From positions 62,001 to 126,000 of the forward strand of contig NZ_BONW01000021.1 in the NCBI RefSeq assembly GCF_016862915.1: a stretch of 64,000 nt of DNA, in the 5' to 3' direction. Position numbers and translations under genes: made by a program. The notes under the pieces are model-generated. The model did no database searches, had not been told where the DNA came from, and worked only from the letters and a program-made list of their open reading frames with translations. Origin of the DNA: Plantactinospora endophytica (GTDB lineage Bacteria; Actinomycetota; Actinomycetes; Mycobacteriales; Micromonosporaceae). Position 1 is the stretch's first letter; each line of letters opens with the position of its first letter. Shown piece by piece: positions 34,631 through 43,037 of the stretch.

Positions 34631-35086
34631 ATGGTGGTCAAGCAGTACTCCGAGGCGGAACTCGCCGCACAGCCGATCGGGTACTGGAGCGGTGCGGCGT
34701 ACCGGACCGTGGTCGGTCGGATTCGCGCGGAACTGGCGGTGGAACAGCTCAGCCAACCGCACTGGTGGACGCTGAACCACGTCGCCGGAGCGCCCGGTAC
34801 GTGGAGCCGCACCGCGCTCACCGAACGGCTCCAGCCCTTCGACGATCTCGGCATCGACTTCGCGGAGATGCTCGACGACCTGGCCGGTCGGGGCTGGCTG
34901 GTCGAGGAGGACGGGAAGCTGTCGCTGACCGAGGCCGGCGAGGCGGGTCGGCTCCGTGCCAAGGAGCGGGTCGGGCGCGCGCACGAGCAGATGCACCGGG
35001 GCATCAGCAGCACCGAGTACGTCGCCACGCTGAACGTACTGCGGCGCTTCATCGACAACCTCGACGGCGACAGCGACCTGCCCTAG
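34631..35086 (+). CDS. MarR-like winged-helix regulator
   Basis: A 151-residue protein from ATG 34631, preceded by GGAGGGG. It has flanking helices (dimer interface) and a winged helix ending in LAGRGWLVEEDGKLSLTEAGEAGR, the beta-wing pattern of MarR proteins. The C-terminal helix carries HEQMHRGISSTEYVATLNVLRR, also MarR-like. No Cys or obvious ligand motif is seen. The next plus-strand genes are a HAAS-type membrane protein and an MMPL transporter, which are possible targets (inference). Confidence 0.82.
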   Translation: MVVKQYSEAELAAQPIGYWSGAAYRTVVGRIRAELAVEQLSQPHWWTLNHVAGAPGTWSRTALTERLQPFDDLGIDFAEMLDDLAGRGWLVEEDGKLSLTEAGEAGRLRAKERVGRAHEQMHRGISSTEYVATLNVLRRFIDNLDGDSDLP

Positions 35087-35182
35087 CCTGCACAGCTCCC
35101 CCGGACCGCCGCCGGTGGCGGAGTTTCAGGGGAATCTCGGGGTCGTGCAGGCGCCGCGCGGCGGGCGAAGGCCGGCATACTG

Positions 35183-35196
35183 GGGCACCGGTGCCC
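35183..35196. promoter_or_regulatory. 14-bp palindrome upstream of the HAAS-type gene
   Basis: GGGCACCGGTGCCC is perfectly palindromic and ends 15 bases before the GTG start, just ahead of the GAAGGAAAG ribosome binding site; CATACT at 35176 could be a -10 element. A repressor bound here would cover the start of the transcript. Confidence 0.4.
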
Positions 35197-35211
35197 GAAG
35201 GAAAGTGAGCC

Positions 35212-35874
35212 GTGGCCGCTGCGATCGACGGATACGTCGCCGAACTCGACCGTGCCCTGCGAGGGCCACGGCGGGTCAAGGCCGGCCTGCTCCGGGAGGC
35301 CCGGGACAGCCTGGTCGACGCGACCGAGGCGTACGCGGAATCCGGGCTGACCTCCGAGGAGGCCGGGCGGCGCGCGGTCGACGAGTTCGGCGAGGTCTCC
35401 CGGATCGCCCCCGGCTACCAGGCGGAACTCGCGCTGGCCCAGGGCCGGCGGACCGCGTTGCTGGCGTTCGCCATCCTCATCGCGCAGCCGCCGGTCTGGC
35501 GCCTGGTGGCCTGGCGCCTGGACGAGCCGGACCGGCTGCCGGGGCTGGCCGGGTTCCTCGACCTGATGGTGAGCTGGCTGGGCATGCTGGCCCTTGTCGT
35601 CGCCCTGGTGGCGGTCTGGGCCACCGGCAGTGGGGTACGCCGGCTCGGCGCCGGAGTCCGGCGCATCCGCCTCACCGGGTTCTTCGCCTTCACCGTGTCG
35701 ACCATGTTCAGCACGATCGGCCTGCTGCTCGCGCTCAGCAGCCCAATCACCGAGCCGGTCGCCCTCGCCCGGCTCCCGATCGCACTGGTGGTGCTGATCC
35801 TGCCGATGCTGCTGGTGGCGGTGAACGGAGCGCGCTGCCTCGCGACGGCACGCGCGGCGACGACGCCCCGCTGA
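35212..35874 (+). CDS. Membrane protein with N-terminal HAAS/permease-prefix domain
   Basis: A 220-residue protein from GTG 35212. Residues 1-75 form the helical HAAS-type (permease prefix) domain, with RVKAGLLREARDSLVDATEAY and EEAGRRAVDEFG, commonly encoded beside PadR- or MarR-type regulators. Four hydrophobic helices follow, at about residues 78-92, 115-135, 150-172 and 182-205. It has no catalytic motif. HAAS-linked proteins are thought to act in membrane stress or transport control; the role here is unknown. Confidence 0.78.
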   Translation: MAAAIDGYVAELDRALRGPRRVKAGLLREARDSLVDATEAYAESGLTSEEAGRRAVDEFGEVSRIAPGYQAELALAQGRRTALLAFAILIAQPPVWRLVAWRLDEPDRLPGLAGFLDLMVSWLGMLALVVALVAVWATGSGVRRLGAGVRRIRLTGFFAFTVSTMFSTIGLLLALSSPITEPVALARLPIALVVLILPMLLVAVNGARCLATARAATTPR

Positions 35875-36231
35875 TCCTCGGCCCCCTGCCGCCGACCGTC
35901 GGTCCTGCCCCGCCGACCGTCGCCCTCCCACGCTGACGCTCGATCCCGCAACGACACCGTCCCTTGTGGTCCCGACGCCCCGGACGCCCCGGACGCCGTC
36001 CGCCCGGCACCTTTGCCGGCGCCGTCCGACGTGCCTGGCCACTGCGTCGACCTCGCTACACCACCGACCTCGCCCCCCCTGACCGCATTGACCGAGATCC
36101 GCACGCGCACGCACCCCGGTAGGTCGTCGCCGCTTATGTAGCTATGCTACATGTAGAGCCCTAACCTATCGAGCGAGTGGGCCGCCGCGCGGACGGCCGG
36201 GCGGACCCGAGAACGCGAGGGAGATCCGACA
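35875..36231. other. Gene-free spacer before the MMPL gene
   Basis: This 357-bp space holds low-complexity GCCGACCGTCG repeats near 35890-35930 and an AT-richer palindromic block at 36136-36156 that probably includes the MMPL promoter and operator. I see no open frame with a ribosome binding site and no RNA gene. Confidence 0.5.
36136..36156. promoter_or_regulatory. Putative operator of the MMPL transporter gene
   Basis: ATGTAGC (36136-36142) and GCTACAT (36146-36152) flank TAT, a perfect 7-bp inverted repeat, and the overlapping CTACATGTAG (36147-36156) is itself palindromic. It lies 76 bases before the MMPL start in an unusually AT-rich patch, as TetR- or MarR-type operators do. Confidence 0.55.
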
Positions 36232-38469
36232 GTGTCGACCGAATCAACTTCTGCCGAGCGTCCCGACGGCGACGCGCCGGACCGGACGGGCAGGGCCGGG
36301 CCGCCGACGCCCGGCGTCTTCGCCCGGATCGCCGGCTGGTCGTACCGGCGACGGTGGCTGGCCCTGCTGAGCTGGGTCGTCGTCCTCGTCGGAGTCACCG
36401 TGGCCGCCCAGGCGGTCGGCGCCGACTACCACAACGACCACTCGCTGCCCGGTACCGAGTCACAGGCCGCCAGCGACATGCTCGACGAGCACGGCTCCCG
36501 GCAGACGGCGGGCAGTGTCCAGATCGTCCTGCACGACGCGGGCGGCGTCGGCACGGCAGACGTACGGCAGCGCGTCGAGCCGATGCTCGACCGGGTACGC
36601 GGGATGGCCTCGGTGGCCGAGCTGACCAGCCCGTACGAGGATCCCCGGGCGGTCTCCGGCGACGGCACCATCGGGTACGCGACGGTCACCCTCGACAGGC
36701 CGAGCGAGGAGGTGCCGGCCGAGGACGTACGGGCCGTGATCGAGGTTGCGCAGGCGGTCGCCGGGGACGGGCTGCGGGTGGAGTTGGCCGGTGACCCGGT
36801 CAGGGGCGCCGAGGAGAGCGAGGGCGGCGCGGCGGAGGGCGCGGGCATGCTGGCGGCCCTGGTCATCCTGGTGATCCTGTTCGGTTCCCTGCTGGCCGCC
36901 ACACTGCCGATCGGGATCGCGATCTTCGCCGTGGGCAGCACGCTCGGTCTCGTCGTACTCGCCTCGCACGTCGCCACCGTCGCCGACTACACCGCCCCGC
37001 TGATGGCGCTGGTCGGGCTCGGCGTCGGCATCGACTACGCACTGCTGGTCTTCGCGCGTTTCCGGTCCGAGCTGCTGCGCGACGCCGACCGGGCCACCGC
37101 CACCCGGACGGCACTGGACAGCGCCGGTCGTACCGTCTTCTTCGCCGCCTGCACGGTGGTGATCGCCCTGCTCGGGCTCGTCGTCCTCGGCCTGGGCTCG
37201 CTCCAGGGCGTGGCCGTGGCGGTGGCGTTGACGGTCCTGGTCACGATGCTCGCCACGCTGACCCTGCTGCCCGCGCTGCTGGCCGTCGTCGGAGGCCGGG
37301 TCGAGCGTACGGTCCGCCGCCGGGCCGAGCGGGCCAAGCGCGCCGAGGGTACGCTCTGGCGCCGCTGGACGACGGGCGTGCAGCGCCGGCCGTGGCTGGC
37401 CGTCCTGCTGCCCACCGCGCTGCTGGTGCTGCTCGCGGTGCCGGCGCTGGACATGCGGCTGGGCTTCGCCGACGCCGGCAGCGACGCGCCGACCTCGACC
37501 AGCCGGCAGGCGTACGACCTGATCTCGACCGGGTTCGGTCCGGGCCAGAACGGTCCGCTGGTGGTGGTCGTCGAGGGCGGACAACCGGCCGCGACCGAGG
37601 TCGGGTCGGCACTGTCCGGGGCCGAGGGCGTCGCCACGGTCACCCCGCCGTTCCCTTCGCCCGACGGGCAACTGCACACCCTGCTGCTCTTCCCCCGCTC
37701 CGCACCGCAGGACGCGGCGACGATGGAGTTGGTCGACCGGCTCCGCACCGAGGTGCTGCCGCCGGTCGAACGGGACACCGACGCGCGGGTACTGGTCGGC
37801 GGCGGTACGGCGGCAGCCGTCGACTTCGCCGACGGGATCGCGGACCGGCTGCCGCTCTTCGTGGTCGTCGTGGTCGGTCTCTCCGCGCTGCTGCTGGTGG
37901 CGGTCTTCCGTTCACTGCTCGTCCCGGTCAAGGCGGCGGTGCTCAACCTGCTCAGCGTGGCCAGCGCCCTCGGCGTGATCACCTACGTGTTCCAGTACGG
38001 CAACCTGGGGGTCCAGCCCGGTCCGGTCGAGGCGTTCGTGCCGGTACTGATCTTCGCCATCGTCTTCGGACTATCCATGGACTACGAGGTCTTCCTGGTC
38101 TCCCGGATGCACGAGCACTGGGAACGGCACCACGACGCGCCGGGCGCGATCCGGGAGGGGCTGGCCACCACCGGACGGGTGGTGACCGCCGCCGCCGCGA
38201 TCATGATCGTGGTCTTCAGCGCCTTCCTCTTCGACCCGGGCCGGATGCTGCAACAGTTCGGGCTCGGCCTGGCGGTGGCGATCTTCGTCGACGGCTTCGT
38301 CATCCGCTGCCTGATCCTGCCCGCGGTCATGCAGCTCTTCGGTACCCGTGCCTGGTGGCTGCCGTCCTGGCTGGACCGCTGGCTGCCCCGGGTCGCCCTG
38401 GAACGCCCCGGCCCGACCACCCCGGCAGCACCGGCCACCACCGAGGTTCCGAGGTCCACCCGGGTCTGA
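36232..38469 (+). CDS. MMPL-family RND transporter
   Basis: A 745-residue membrane protein from GTG 36232, MMPL/YdfJ-like. A first helix (RWLALLSWVVVLVGVTVAA) is followed by a large outer loop, five helices, a second loop and five final helices. GLGVGIDYALLVFARFRSEL and the matching second-half FGLSMDYEVFLVSRMHEHW hold the paired Asp-Tyr proton-relay motifs of MmpL proteins. The C-terminal tail is short and Pro-rich. MmpL relatives export lipids or siderophores; no lipid-synthesis genes are adjacent. An operator-like palindrome precedes it. Confidence 0.92.
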   Translation: MSTESTSAERPDGDAPDRTGRAGPPTPGVFARIAGWSYRRRWLALLSWVVVLVGVTVAAQAVGADYHNDHSLPGTESQAASDMLDEHGSRQTAGSVQIVLHDAGGVGTADVRQRVEPMLDRVRGMASVAELTSPYEDPRAVSGDGTIGYATVTLDRPSEEVPAEDVRAVIEVAQAVAGDGLRVELAGDPVRGAEESEGGAAEGAGMLAALVILVILFGSLLAATLPIGIAIFAVGSTLGLVVLASHVATVADYTAPLMALVGLGVGIDYALLVFARFRSELLRDADRATATRTALDSAGRTVFFAACTVVIALLGLVVLGLGSLQGVAVAVALTVLVTMLATLTLLPALLAVVGGRVERTVRRRAERAKRAEGTLWRRWTTGVQRRPWLAVLLPTALLVLLAVPALDMRLGFADAGSDAPTSTSRQAYDLISTGFGPGQNGPLVVVVEGGQPAATEVGSALSGAEGVATVTPPFPSPDGQLHTLLLFPRSAPQDAATMELVDRLRTEVLPPVERDTDARVLVGGGTAAAVDFADGIADRLPLFVVVVVGLSALLLVAVFRSLLVPVKAAVLNLLSVASALGVITYVFQYGNLGVQPGPVEAFVPVLIFAIVFGLSMDYEVFLVSRMHEHWERHHDAPGAIREGLATTGRVVTAAAAIMIVVFSAFLFDPGRMLQQFGLGLAVAIFVDGFVIRCLILPAVMQLFGTRAWWLPSWLDRWLPRVALERPGPTTPAAPATTEVPRSTRV

Positions 38470-38524
38470 GCCGCGCCAACCGGACCGCCGAGCCGCCGCC
38501 CGGTCGAGGACTACGATCGGGCGC

Positions 38525-39229
38525 GTGCGTGAGCCGTTGACCATCGCCGTCGCCCAACCGCGCTGCAAGGCGTACGACGTGGCGGCGAACGCCTACGCGC
38601 ACGCCGAGGCGGTCCGGGCGGTCCGGGCCCGGGTGGTGGTCTTCCCCGAGCTGTCGCTCACCGGGTACGAACTCGACGCTCCCCCGGTCGACGCCGACGA
38701 TCCGCGCCTCGCCCCGATCGTGGCGGCGTGTGCCGAGGCCGGCTCGCTGGCCCTGGTCGGCGCCCCGGTGCCGGGCGACGCCGGACGGCCGCAGATCGGC
38801 GTGCTGGCAATCGACGGCGACGGGGCCCGGGTGGCGTACCGGAAGATGTGGCTGGGCGGGGCGGAGCCGGAGCACTTCGCTCCCGGCGACACCCCGGCGG
38901 TGGTCGAGGTCGCCGGCTGGCGGCTCGGGCTCGCGGTCTGCAAGGACACCGGCGTACCCCGGCACGCGGCCGACACCGCCGCGCTCGGCATCGACGCGTA
39001 CGTCGCCGGTGCGCTGGACTCGGCCGCCGAGTGGGGCGTACAGGACGAGCGGGCCCGGCGGATCGCCGCCGCACACGGGGTCTGGGTGGCGATCGCCAGT
39101 TTCGCCGGCTCGACCGGCGGTGGGTACGCCGACGCCGCCGGCCGGTCGAGGATCTGGGACCCGGCCGGCCGGGTGGTGGCCGAGGCGGGACCCGAGCCGG
39201 GGGCGGCGGTCCGGGCCACCCTGACCTGA
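38525..39229 (+). CDS. Carbon-nitrogen hydrolase (nitrilase superfamily)
   Basis: A 234-residue amidase-type hydrolase from GTG 38525; the upstream extension has no similarity. The catalytic triad is visible: Glu in VVFPELSLTGYE, Lys in VAYRKMWL and Cys in LAVCKDTGVPRHA. The Cys motif lacks the usual Tyr/Asp context (CYDxRFP), suggesting a substrate different from omega-amidases. The C-terminus ends at the last beta-strand without an extra dimer tail. It lies 55 bp after the MMPL gene on the same strand; a functional link is not evident. Confidence 0.85.
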   Translation: MREPLTIAVAQPRCKAYDVAANAYAHAEAVRAVRARVVVFPELSLTGYELDAPPVDADDPRLAPIVAACAEAGSLALVGAPVPGDAGRPQIGVLAIDGDGARVAYRKMWLGGAEPEHFAPGDTPAVVEVAGWRLGLAVCKDTGVPRHAADTAALGIDAYVAGALDSAAEWGVQDERARRIAAAHGVWVAIASFAGSTGGGYADAAGRSRIWDPAGRVVAEAGPEPGAAVRATLT

Positions 39230-39243
39230 CCGGGTACGCCGGA

Positions 39244-39357
39244 TCAGTCCGGCTCCACCAACCCGCGCAGCACGATGTCGAGCCCGCCGTCGAATTCCTC
39301 GCCCGGTCCGATCCGCCGGGCGTGCCGGGCGGTCTCGGCCAGGTGCGGGAACTCGGC
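39244..39357 (-). pseudogene. Remnant of a TetR-family regulator C-terminus
   Basis: On the minus strand about 37 codons read AEFPHLAETARHARRIG then EEFDGGLDIVLRGLVEPD and a TGA stop at 39246-39244. This looks like the last helix of a TetR regulator. No upstream DNA-binding domain continues in frame; the sequence beyond 39357 becomes unrelated. It is probably a deletion relic. Assignment rests on pattern only. Confidence 0.4.
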
Positions 39358-39473
39358 CGGGGCAGCTCCGCGATCGTCTCGGTGCCCGGTCCGGCGAGCG
39401 AGCCCAGATGTGCCGGCTACGACCAGTGGTCCGTCGACGAACTGCTGGAGCTGGCCGCCGACACCTCCCGGCC

Positions 39474-39569
39474 GACGTGACGGGGCCGGAGCCGAGCGGT
39501 CGACGTCACGGCCGGCCGGCCGACGTGACGAGGCCGGAGCCGACCGCTCGACGTCACGGCCGGCGGGCC
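39474..39569. repeat. 48-bp tandem duplication spanning a stop codon
   Basis: Two adjacent 48-bp copies, 39474-39521 and 39522-39569, with about five differences. The right copy contains the stop codon of the ArsR-type gene (39556-39554). Each copy has CGTGACG and CGTCACG arms that can pair as a hairpin. This repeat fills most of the space between the gene and the TetR remnant. Confidence 0.85.
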
Positions 39570-40609
39570 GGCGGCGCCCCGATCCCGACCCCGAGCTGTT
39601 CCCCGAGCCCGGTGCGCAGGTAGCGCAGTCGCCGGCCGAACCGCTCGCCGACCACCAGGCCGGCGTCCCGCAGCGTGGTCAGGTGGTGCGAGGCGGTCGC
39701 CGGGGCGAGCCGCAGGGTGTCGGCCACCTCACCGGTGCTGTGCGGCACGGCCAGCAGGGTCAGCACCGCCGCCCGGGTCGGACCGAGCAGCGCGGCCAGG
39801 GCCGGCGGCGGCTCGACCGGAAGCGGCCCGGACAACGACCCGACAGGCGTCGCCGGATCGGCCGCCGATCCGCGCGGGACCGGGCTGTCCCAGAGCCGGC
39901 CGTACCCCCGGGGCGCGTACCAGAGCGCCCGGCCGGTAGGCGCCTCGGTCATCGAGTAGACCCTCGAACCGGCGAACGCGGCCGGCAGCAGGGCCAACGG
40001 ATGCCCGTCAAGGCTGCCCCGCCGCTCCTTGGCTGAGCCGAGCAGCAGCGCCGTACCGTCCCAGTCGAGTCCCGGGTGCAGGCCGCGTACCAGTGCCCGG
40101 GGGCCCCGCTCGGCGGCGGTCAGCGCGCGCCGCGCGATCTCGCCCTCGGCAGCCGCCCGCAACCGGGGCCAGAACGGCGCGATCGCCAGCGTGAAGTACT
40201 GCCGGATCTCCCGGACCAGCTCGGCCAGCGCCCCGGCCGGGTCGGTGTCGAACCGGGCGACCTCGGGCGGCGCCGGCCAGCCCGCCCAGGACCGGTACGC
40301 CTCCTCGGCGACCAGCTCCAGCGGGGTGTCGGCGATCACCCGCAGTTCCTCGTCCAGGGTGGGGCGGGCGCCGGAGGGTACCGGGGTGAGGAAGTCCGGC
40401 ACCTCGCAGCTGGGCGCGGCGGCCAGCGCCCGCAGCGTCGGCAGCGGGGTACCGGCGAGGGCCGGGCCGACGCTTCGTCGCCAGCCGTCGTACATCCAGA
40501 ACCTGTCCGGCCGGTTCAGCACAAAGAGGCTCGTCACCACCTCGACCATCGGCGAGTGTGCGAACCTCAGCCGCACCAGGTCGGCCGGGGCGAACTCGAT
40601 CCGCAGCAT
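39554..40609 (-). CDS. ArsR-type regulator with N-terminal DUF5937 domain
   Basis: A 351-residue protein from ATG 40609, beginning MLRIEFAPADLVRLRFA. About 260 residues of DUF5937-type domain precede a C-terminal winged helix: LLGPTRAAVLTLLAVPHSTGEVADTL is split over the first helices, then APATASHHLTTLRDAGL is the recognition region. Putting the DNA-binding domain at the C-terminus is typical of this subgroup. It is divergent from an aldo/keto reductase 64 bp away and has an operator-like palindrome at its own promoter. A second member of the family is at 62194-63213. Confidence 0.88.
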   Translation of the reverse strand: MLRIEFAPADLVRLRFAHSPMVEVVTSLFVLNRPDRFWMYDGWRRSVGPALAGTPLPTLRALAAAPSCEVPDFLTPVPSGARPTLDEELRVIADTPLELVAEEAYRSWAGWPAPPEVARFDTDPAGALAELVREIRQYFTLAIAPFWPRLRAAAEGEIARRALTAAERGPRALVRGLHPGLDWDGTALLLGSAKERRGSLDGHPLALLPAAFAGSRVYSMTEAPTGRALWYAPRGYGRLWDSPVPRGSAADPATPVGSLSGPLPVEPPPALAALLGPTRAAVLTLLAVPHSTGEVADTLRLAPATASHHLTTLRDAGLVVGERFGRRLRYLRTGLGEQLGVGIGAPPARRP

Positions 40610-40616
40610 GCTGCCA

Positions 40617-40632
40617 TTCGAGCACGCTCGAA
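40617..40632. promoter_or_regulatory. Putative operator between the ArsR-type and reductase genes
   Basis: TTCGAGC and GCTCGAA flank AC, a perfect 7-bp inverted repeat, seven bases before the regulator start and 41 bases before the divergent reductase start. Placement suits autoregulation plus control of the reductase. Confidence 0.6.
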
Positions 40633-40673
40633 CGCTTTCCGACCAGCCGATACCCGGGCCTACCGTCCGGCAC

Positions 40674-41654
40674 ATGGAATACACCCACCTCGGCCGCACC
40701 GGCCTGACCGTGAGCCGGATCTGCGTCGGCACCATGAACTTCGCCTGGCAGATCGACGAGGCGGAGAGCCACCTCGTGCTGGACCGGGCGTACGACGAGG
40801 GGATCAACTTCGTCGACACCGCCAACATGTACGGCCGGGAGGACGGCGACGGCATGAGCGAGCAGTTCATCGGCCGGTGGTTCGCCAGGACCGGCCGGCG
40901 GGACCGGATCATCCTCGGCACCAAGGTCTACGTACCGATGAGCGACTGGCCCAACGACGGCGGCCTCTCCGCCCGGCACATCATCGCCTCCTGCGACGCC
41001 TCGCTGCGCCGGCTCGGCACCGACTGGATCGACGTCTTCCAGATGCACCACGTGCAGCGGGAGACGCCGTGGGAGGAGATCTGGCAGGCGATGGAGACCC
41101 TCACCCACCAGGGCAAGATCCGGTACGTCGGCTCGTCCAACTTCGCGGGCTGGCACCTGGCCCGGGCGCAGGCCGCCGCCGATCGGCGCAACTTCCTCGG
41201 CCTGGTCTCCGAGCAGTGCAAGTACAACCTGCTCACCCGGCACGTAGAGCTGGAGGTGCTGCCGGCCGCGATCGACCTCGGCATCGGCATCCTGCCGTAC
41301 TCGCCGCTGCACTTCGGCGCGCTCTCCGGTGCGCTCCGGAAGATGCGCGACGGGGTACCGGGGCGGACCGCGCTGCACGCCGCCGAGCGGGTCGAGCCGC
41401 ACCGGACCGCCCTGGCCGGCTACGAGAAGCTCTGCGCCGAACTCGGCGAGGAGCCGACCACTGTCGCGCTGGCCTGGCTGCTGTCCCGCCCCGGGGTGAC
41501 CGCCCCGGTCGTCGGGCCGAGATCGGCCGCCCAGCTCGACCTGCCGGTACGGGCGCTGCACACCCCGCTGGACCAGGAGACGCTGGGTCGGCTCGACGAA
41601 CTGTTCCCGCCGGTCGGCTCCGGGGGGCCTGGCCCCGAGGCGTGGGCCTGGTGA
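40674..41654 (+). CDS. Aldo/keto reductase
   Basis: NADPH-dependent oxidoreductase, 326 residues from ATG 40674. It begins MEYTHLGRTGLTVSRI. The catalytic tetrad is present: Asp and Tyr in NFVDTANMYGRED, Lys in ILGTKVY and His in FQMHHVQR. The NADP-binding end includes GSSNFAGW and the late APVVGPRSAAQLD. Length and layout fit the voltage-channel beta-subunit/AKR11-14 type. The divergent ArsR/DUF5937 regulator probably controls it. The substrate is unknown. Confidence 0.92.
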   Translation: MEYTHLGRTGLTVSRICVGTMNFAWQIDEAESHLVLDRAYDEGINFVDTANMYGREDGDGMSEQFIGRWFARTGRRDRIILGTKVYVPMSDWPNDGGLSARHIIASCDASLRRLGTDWIDVFQMHHVQRETPWEEIWQAMETLTHQGKIRYVGSSNFAGWHLARAQAAADRRNFLGLVSEQCKYNLLTRHVELEVLPAAIDLGIGILPYSPLHFGALSGALRKMRDGVPGRTALHAAERVEPHRTALAGYEKLCAELGEEPTTVALAWLLSRPGVTAPVVGPRSAAQLDLPVRALHTPLDQETLGRLDELFPPVGSGGPGPEAWAW

Positions 41655-41961
41655 ACGTCCGGGCGTGCACCGGATCGGGCTGGGTCGGCGGACTCAGCCG
41701 GCGGCGGCAGCGCTGGTGGCGGTCGTAGGCGGCTGGCGGCGGCCGGGTCGGTGAAGGCGGGCGGGCGCCTCGGGCTCGACCTCGGGCCGGGCTGGGCCGG
41801 CGGTCGGGCGATCAGCCGGACGGGTGGCCGGGGCCCGCTTTGCCGCACGGCGGGGCCCGGACATAGCAGAGTCGAGCCCGGGGACGGCCGTCCCGCCGCC
41901 CGGTTCTCCAGCCCGGAGACGTCAACAGCACCGGACGACCCGCGCCGAAGGGATCGACAGC
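41655..41961. other. Gene-free spacer between the reductase and the SDR gene
   Basis: A 307-bp GC-rich stretch. One imperfect hairpin (41828-41838 with 41850-41860, ten of eleven pairs) may end the reductase transcript. ACATAG near 41861 could be a -10 element for the SDR gene. No coding region is supported. Confidence 0.4.
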
Positions 41962-42852
41962 ATGGCCAAGACGTGGCTGATCACCGGTAGTTCCCGAGGA
42001 CTGGGCCGGGCGCTCAGCCAGGAGGTGCTGGACCGGGGCGACAACCTGCTCGCCACCGCCCGGCAGCCCGAGCAGCTCGCCGACTTCGTCGACCGGTACG
42101 GCGACCAGATCCGGCCGTACGCCCTCGACGTCACCGACCCGGCCGGCGCGCGGGCGGCGGTGCAGGCGGCCGTGGACACCTTCGGCGGCCTCGACGTGGT
42201 GGCCAACAACGCCGGTTACGCCAACAGCGCGCCGATCGAGGAGACCACGGAGGAGGACTTCCGGGCGCAGGTCGAGACGAACCTGTTCGGCGTGGTCAAC
42301 GTGACCCGGGCGGCGCTGCCGATCATGCGTACCCGCCGGTCGGGGCACTTCCTCCAGTTCTCCTCGGTCGGCGGCCGGGTCGGCGGCACGCCGGGGCTGG
42401 GCGCGTACCAGGCCGCGAAGTTCGCCGTGGAGGGCTTCTCCGAGGTGCTGTGCAACGAGGTGAAGCCGTTCGGCGTACGGGTCACCATCATCGAGCCGGG
42501 CGCCTTCCGCACCGACTGGGGCGGCGCGTCGATGCGGATGGCCGAGGTGGGCGAGGACTACCAGCAGACCGTCGGGCGGCTGCACGCGATCCGCGGCGAC
42601 ATGGACGGTCAGCAGGCCGGCGACCCCGAGCGGGCGGCCCGGGTGATCGCCGATCTCGTCGGGCTCGCCGTACCGCCGCTGCGGCTGCTGCTCGGCTCCG
42701 ACGCACTGCACCTCGCCGAGGAGTCGGCGCGGTTCCGCGCCCAGGAGATGACCGCCTGGGCCGACGTCAGCCGGAGCACCGACTACGACAACACCACCGA
42801 CTTCGCCAAGACCCCGGTCGCGGCGATGCTCGCGCCCCGCAGCCCGAACTGA
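41962..42852 (+). CDS. Short-chain dehydrogenase/reductase
   Basis: NAD(P)-dependent oxidoreductase, 296 residues from ATG 41962. The cofactor loop is TGSSRGLGR, followed by NNAGYANS; the catalytic Ser is in FSSVGG and the Tyr-Lys pair in YQAAKFAVEG. An Arg after the second strand (ATARQPEQL) suggests NADP preference. The C-terminal 50 residues extend beyond the classic 250-residue fold, as in the group related to actinorhodin ketoreductase-like oxidoreductases. It stands alone between the reductase and a secreted protease. Confidence 0.9.
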   Translation: MAKTWLITGSSRGLGRALSQEVLDRGDNLLATARQPEQLADFVDRYGDQIRPYALDVTDPAGARAAVQAAVDTFGGLDVVANNAGYANSAPIEETTEEDFRAQVETNLFGVVNVTRAALPIMRTRRSGHFLQFSSVGGRVGGTPGLGAYQAAKFAVEGFSEVLCNEVKPFGVRVTIIEPGAFRTDWGGASMRMAEVGEDYQQTVGRLHAIRGDMDGQQAGDPERAARVIADLVGLAVPPLRLLLGSDALHLAEESARFRAQEMTAWADVSRSTDYDNTTDFAKTPVAAMLAPRSPN

Positions 42853-43037
42853 CCCCGCAGCCGGAAGAAACTGACGCCGACGGATGACTTGCCCTCCACA
42901 GGGGACGTACGCTCGGGCGACGCAAGTTCCATGACGAGCCCGCCGGGTCGGGGGACGGACCGGGTCACCGCGCGGCGTTCCGGTGCGTCCCCGAGCCGGT
43001 GCGGGCCGTCGATCCCTCGGACGGCGGAAGGTCAGGA

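Noticed and set aside
39474-39569. Attachment site or phage scar
   Set aside because: The direct repeat is adjacent (tandem), not separated by an element, and no integrase is near; the tRNA-Arg gene is 5 kb away with no repeated 3' end nearby.
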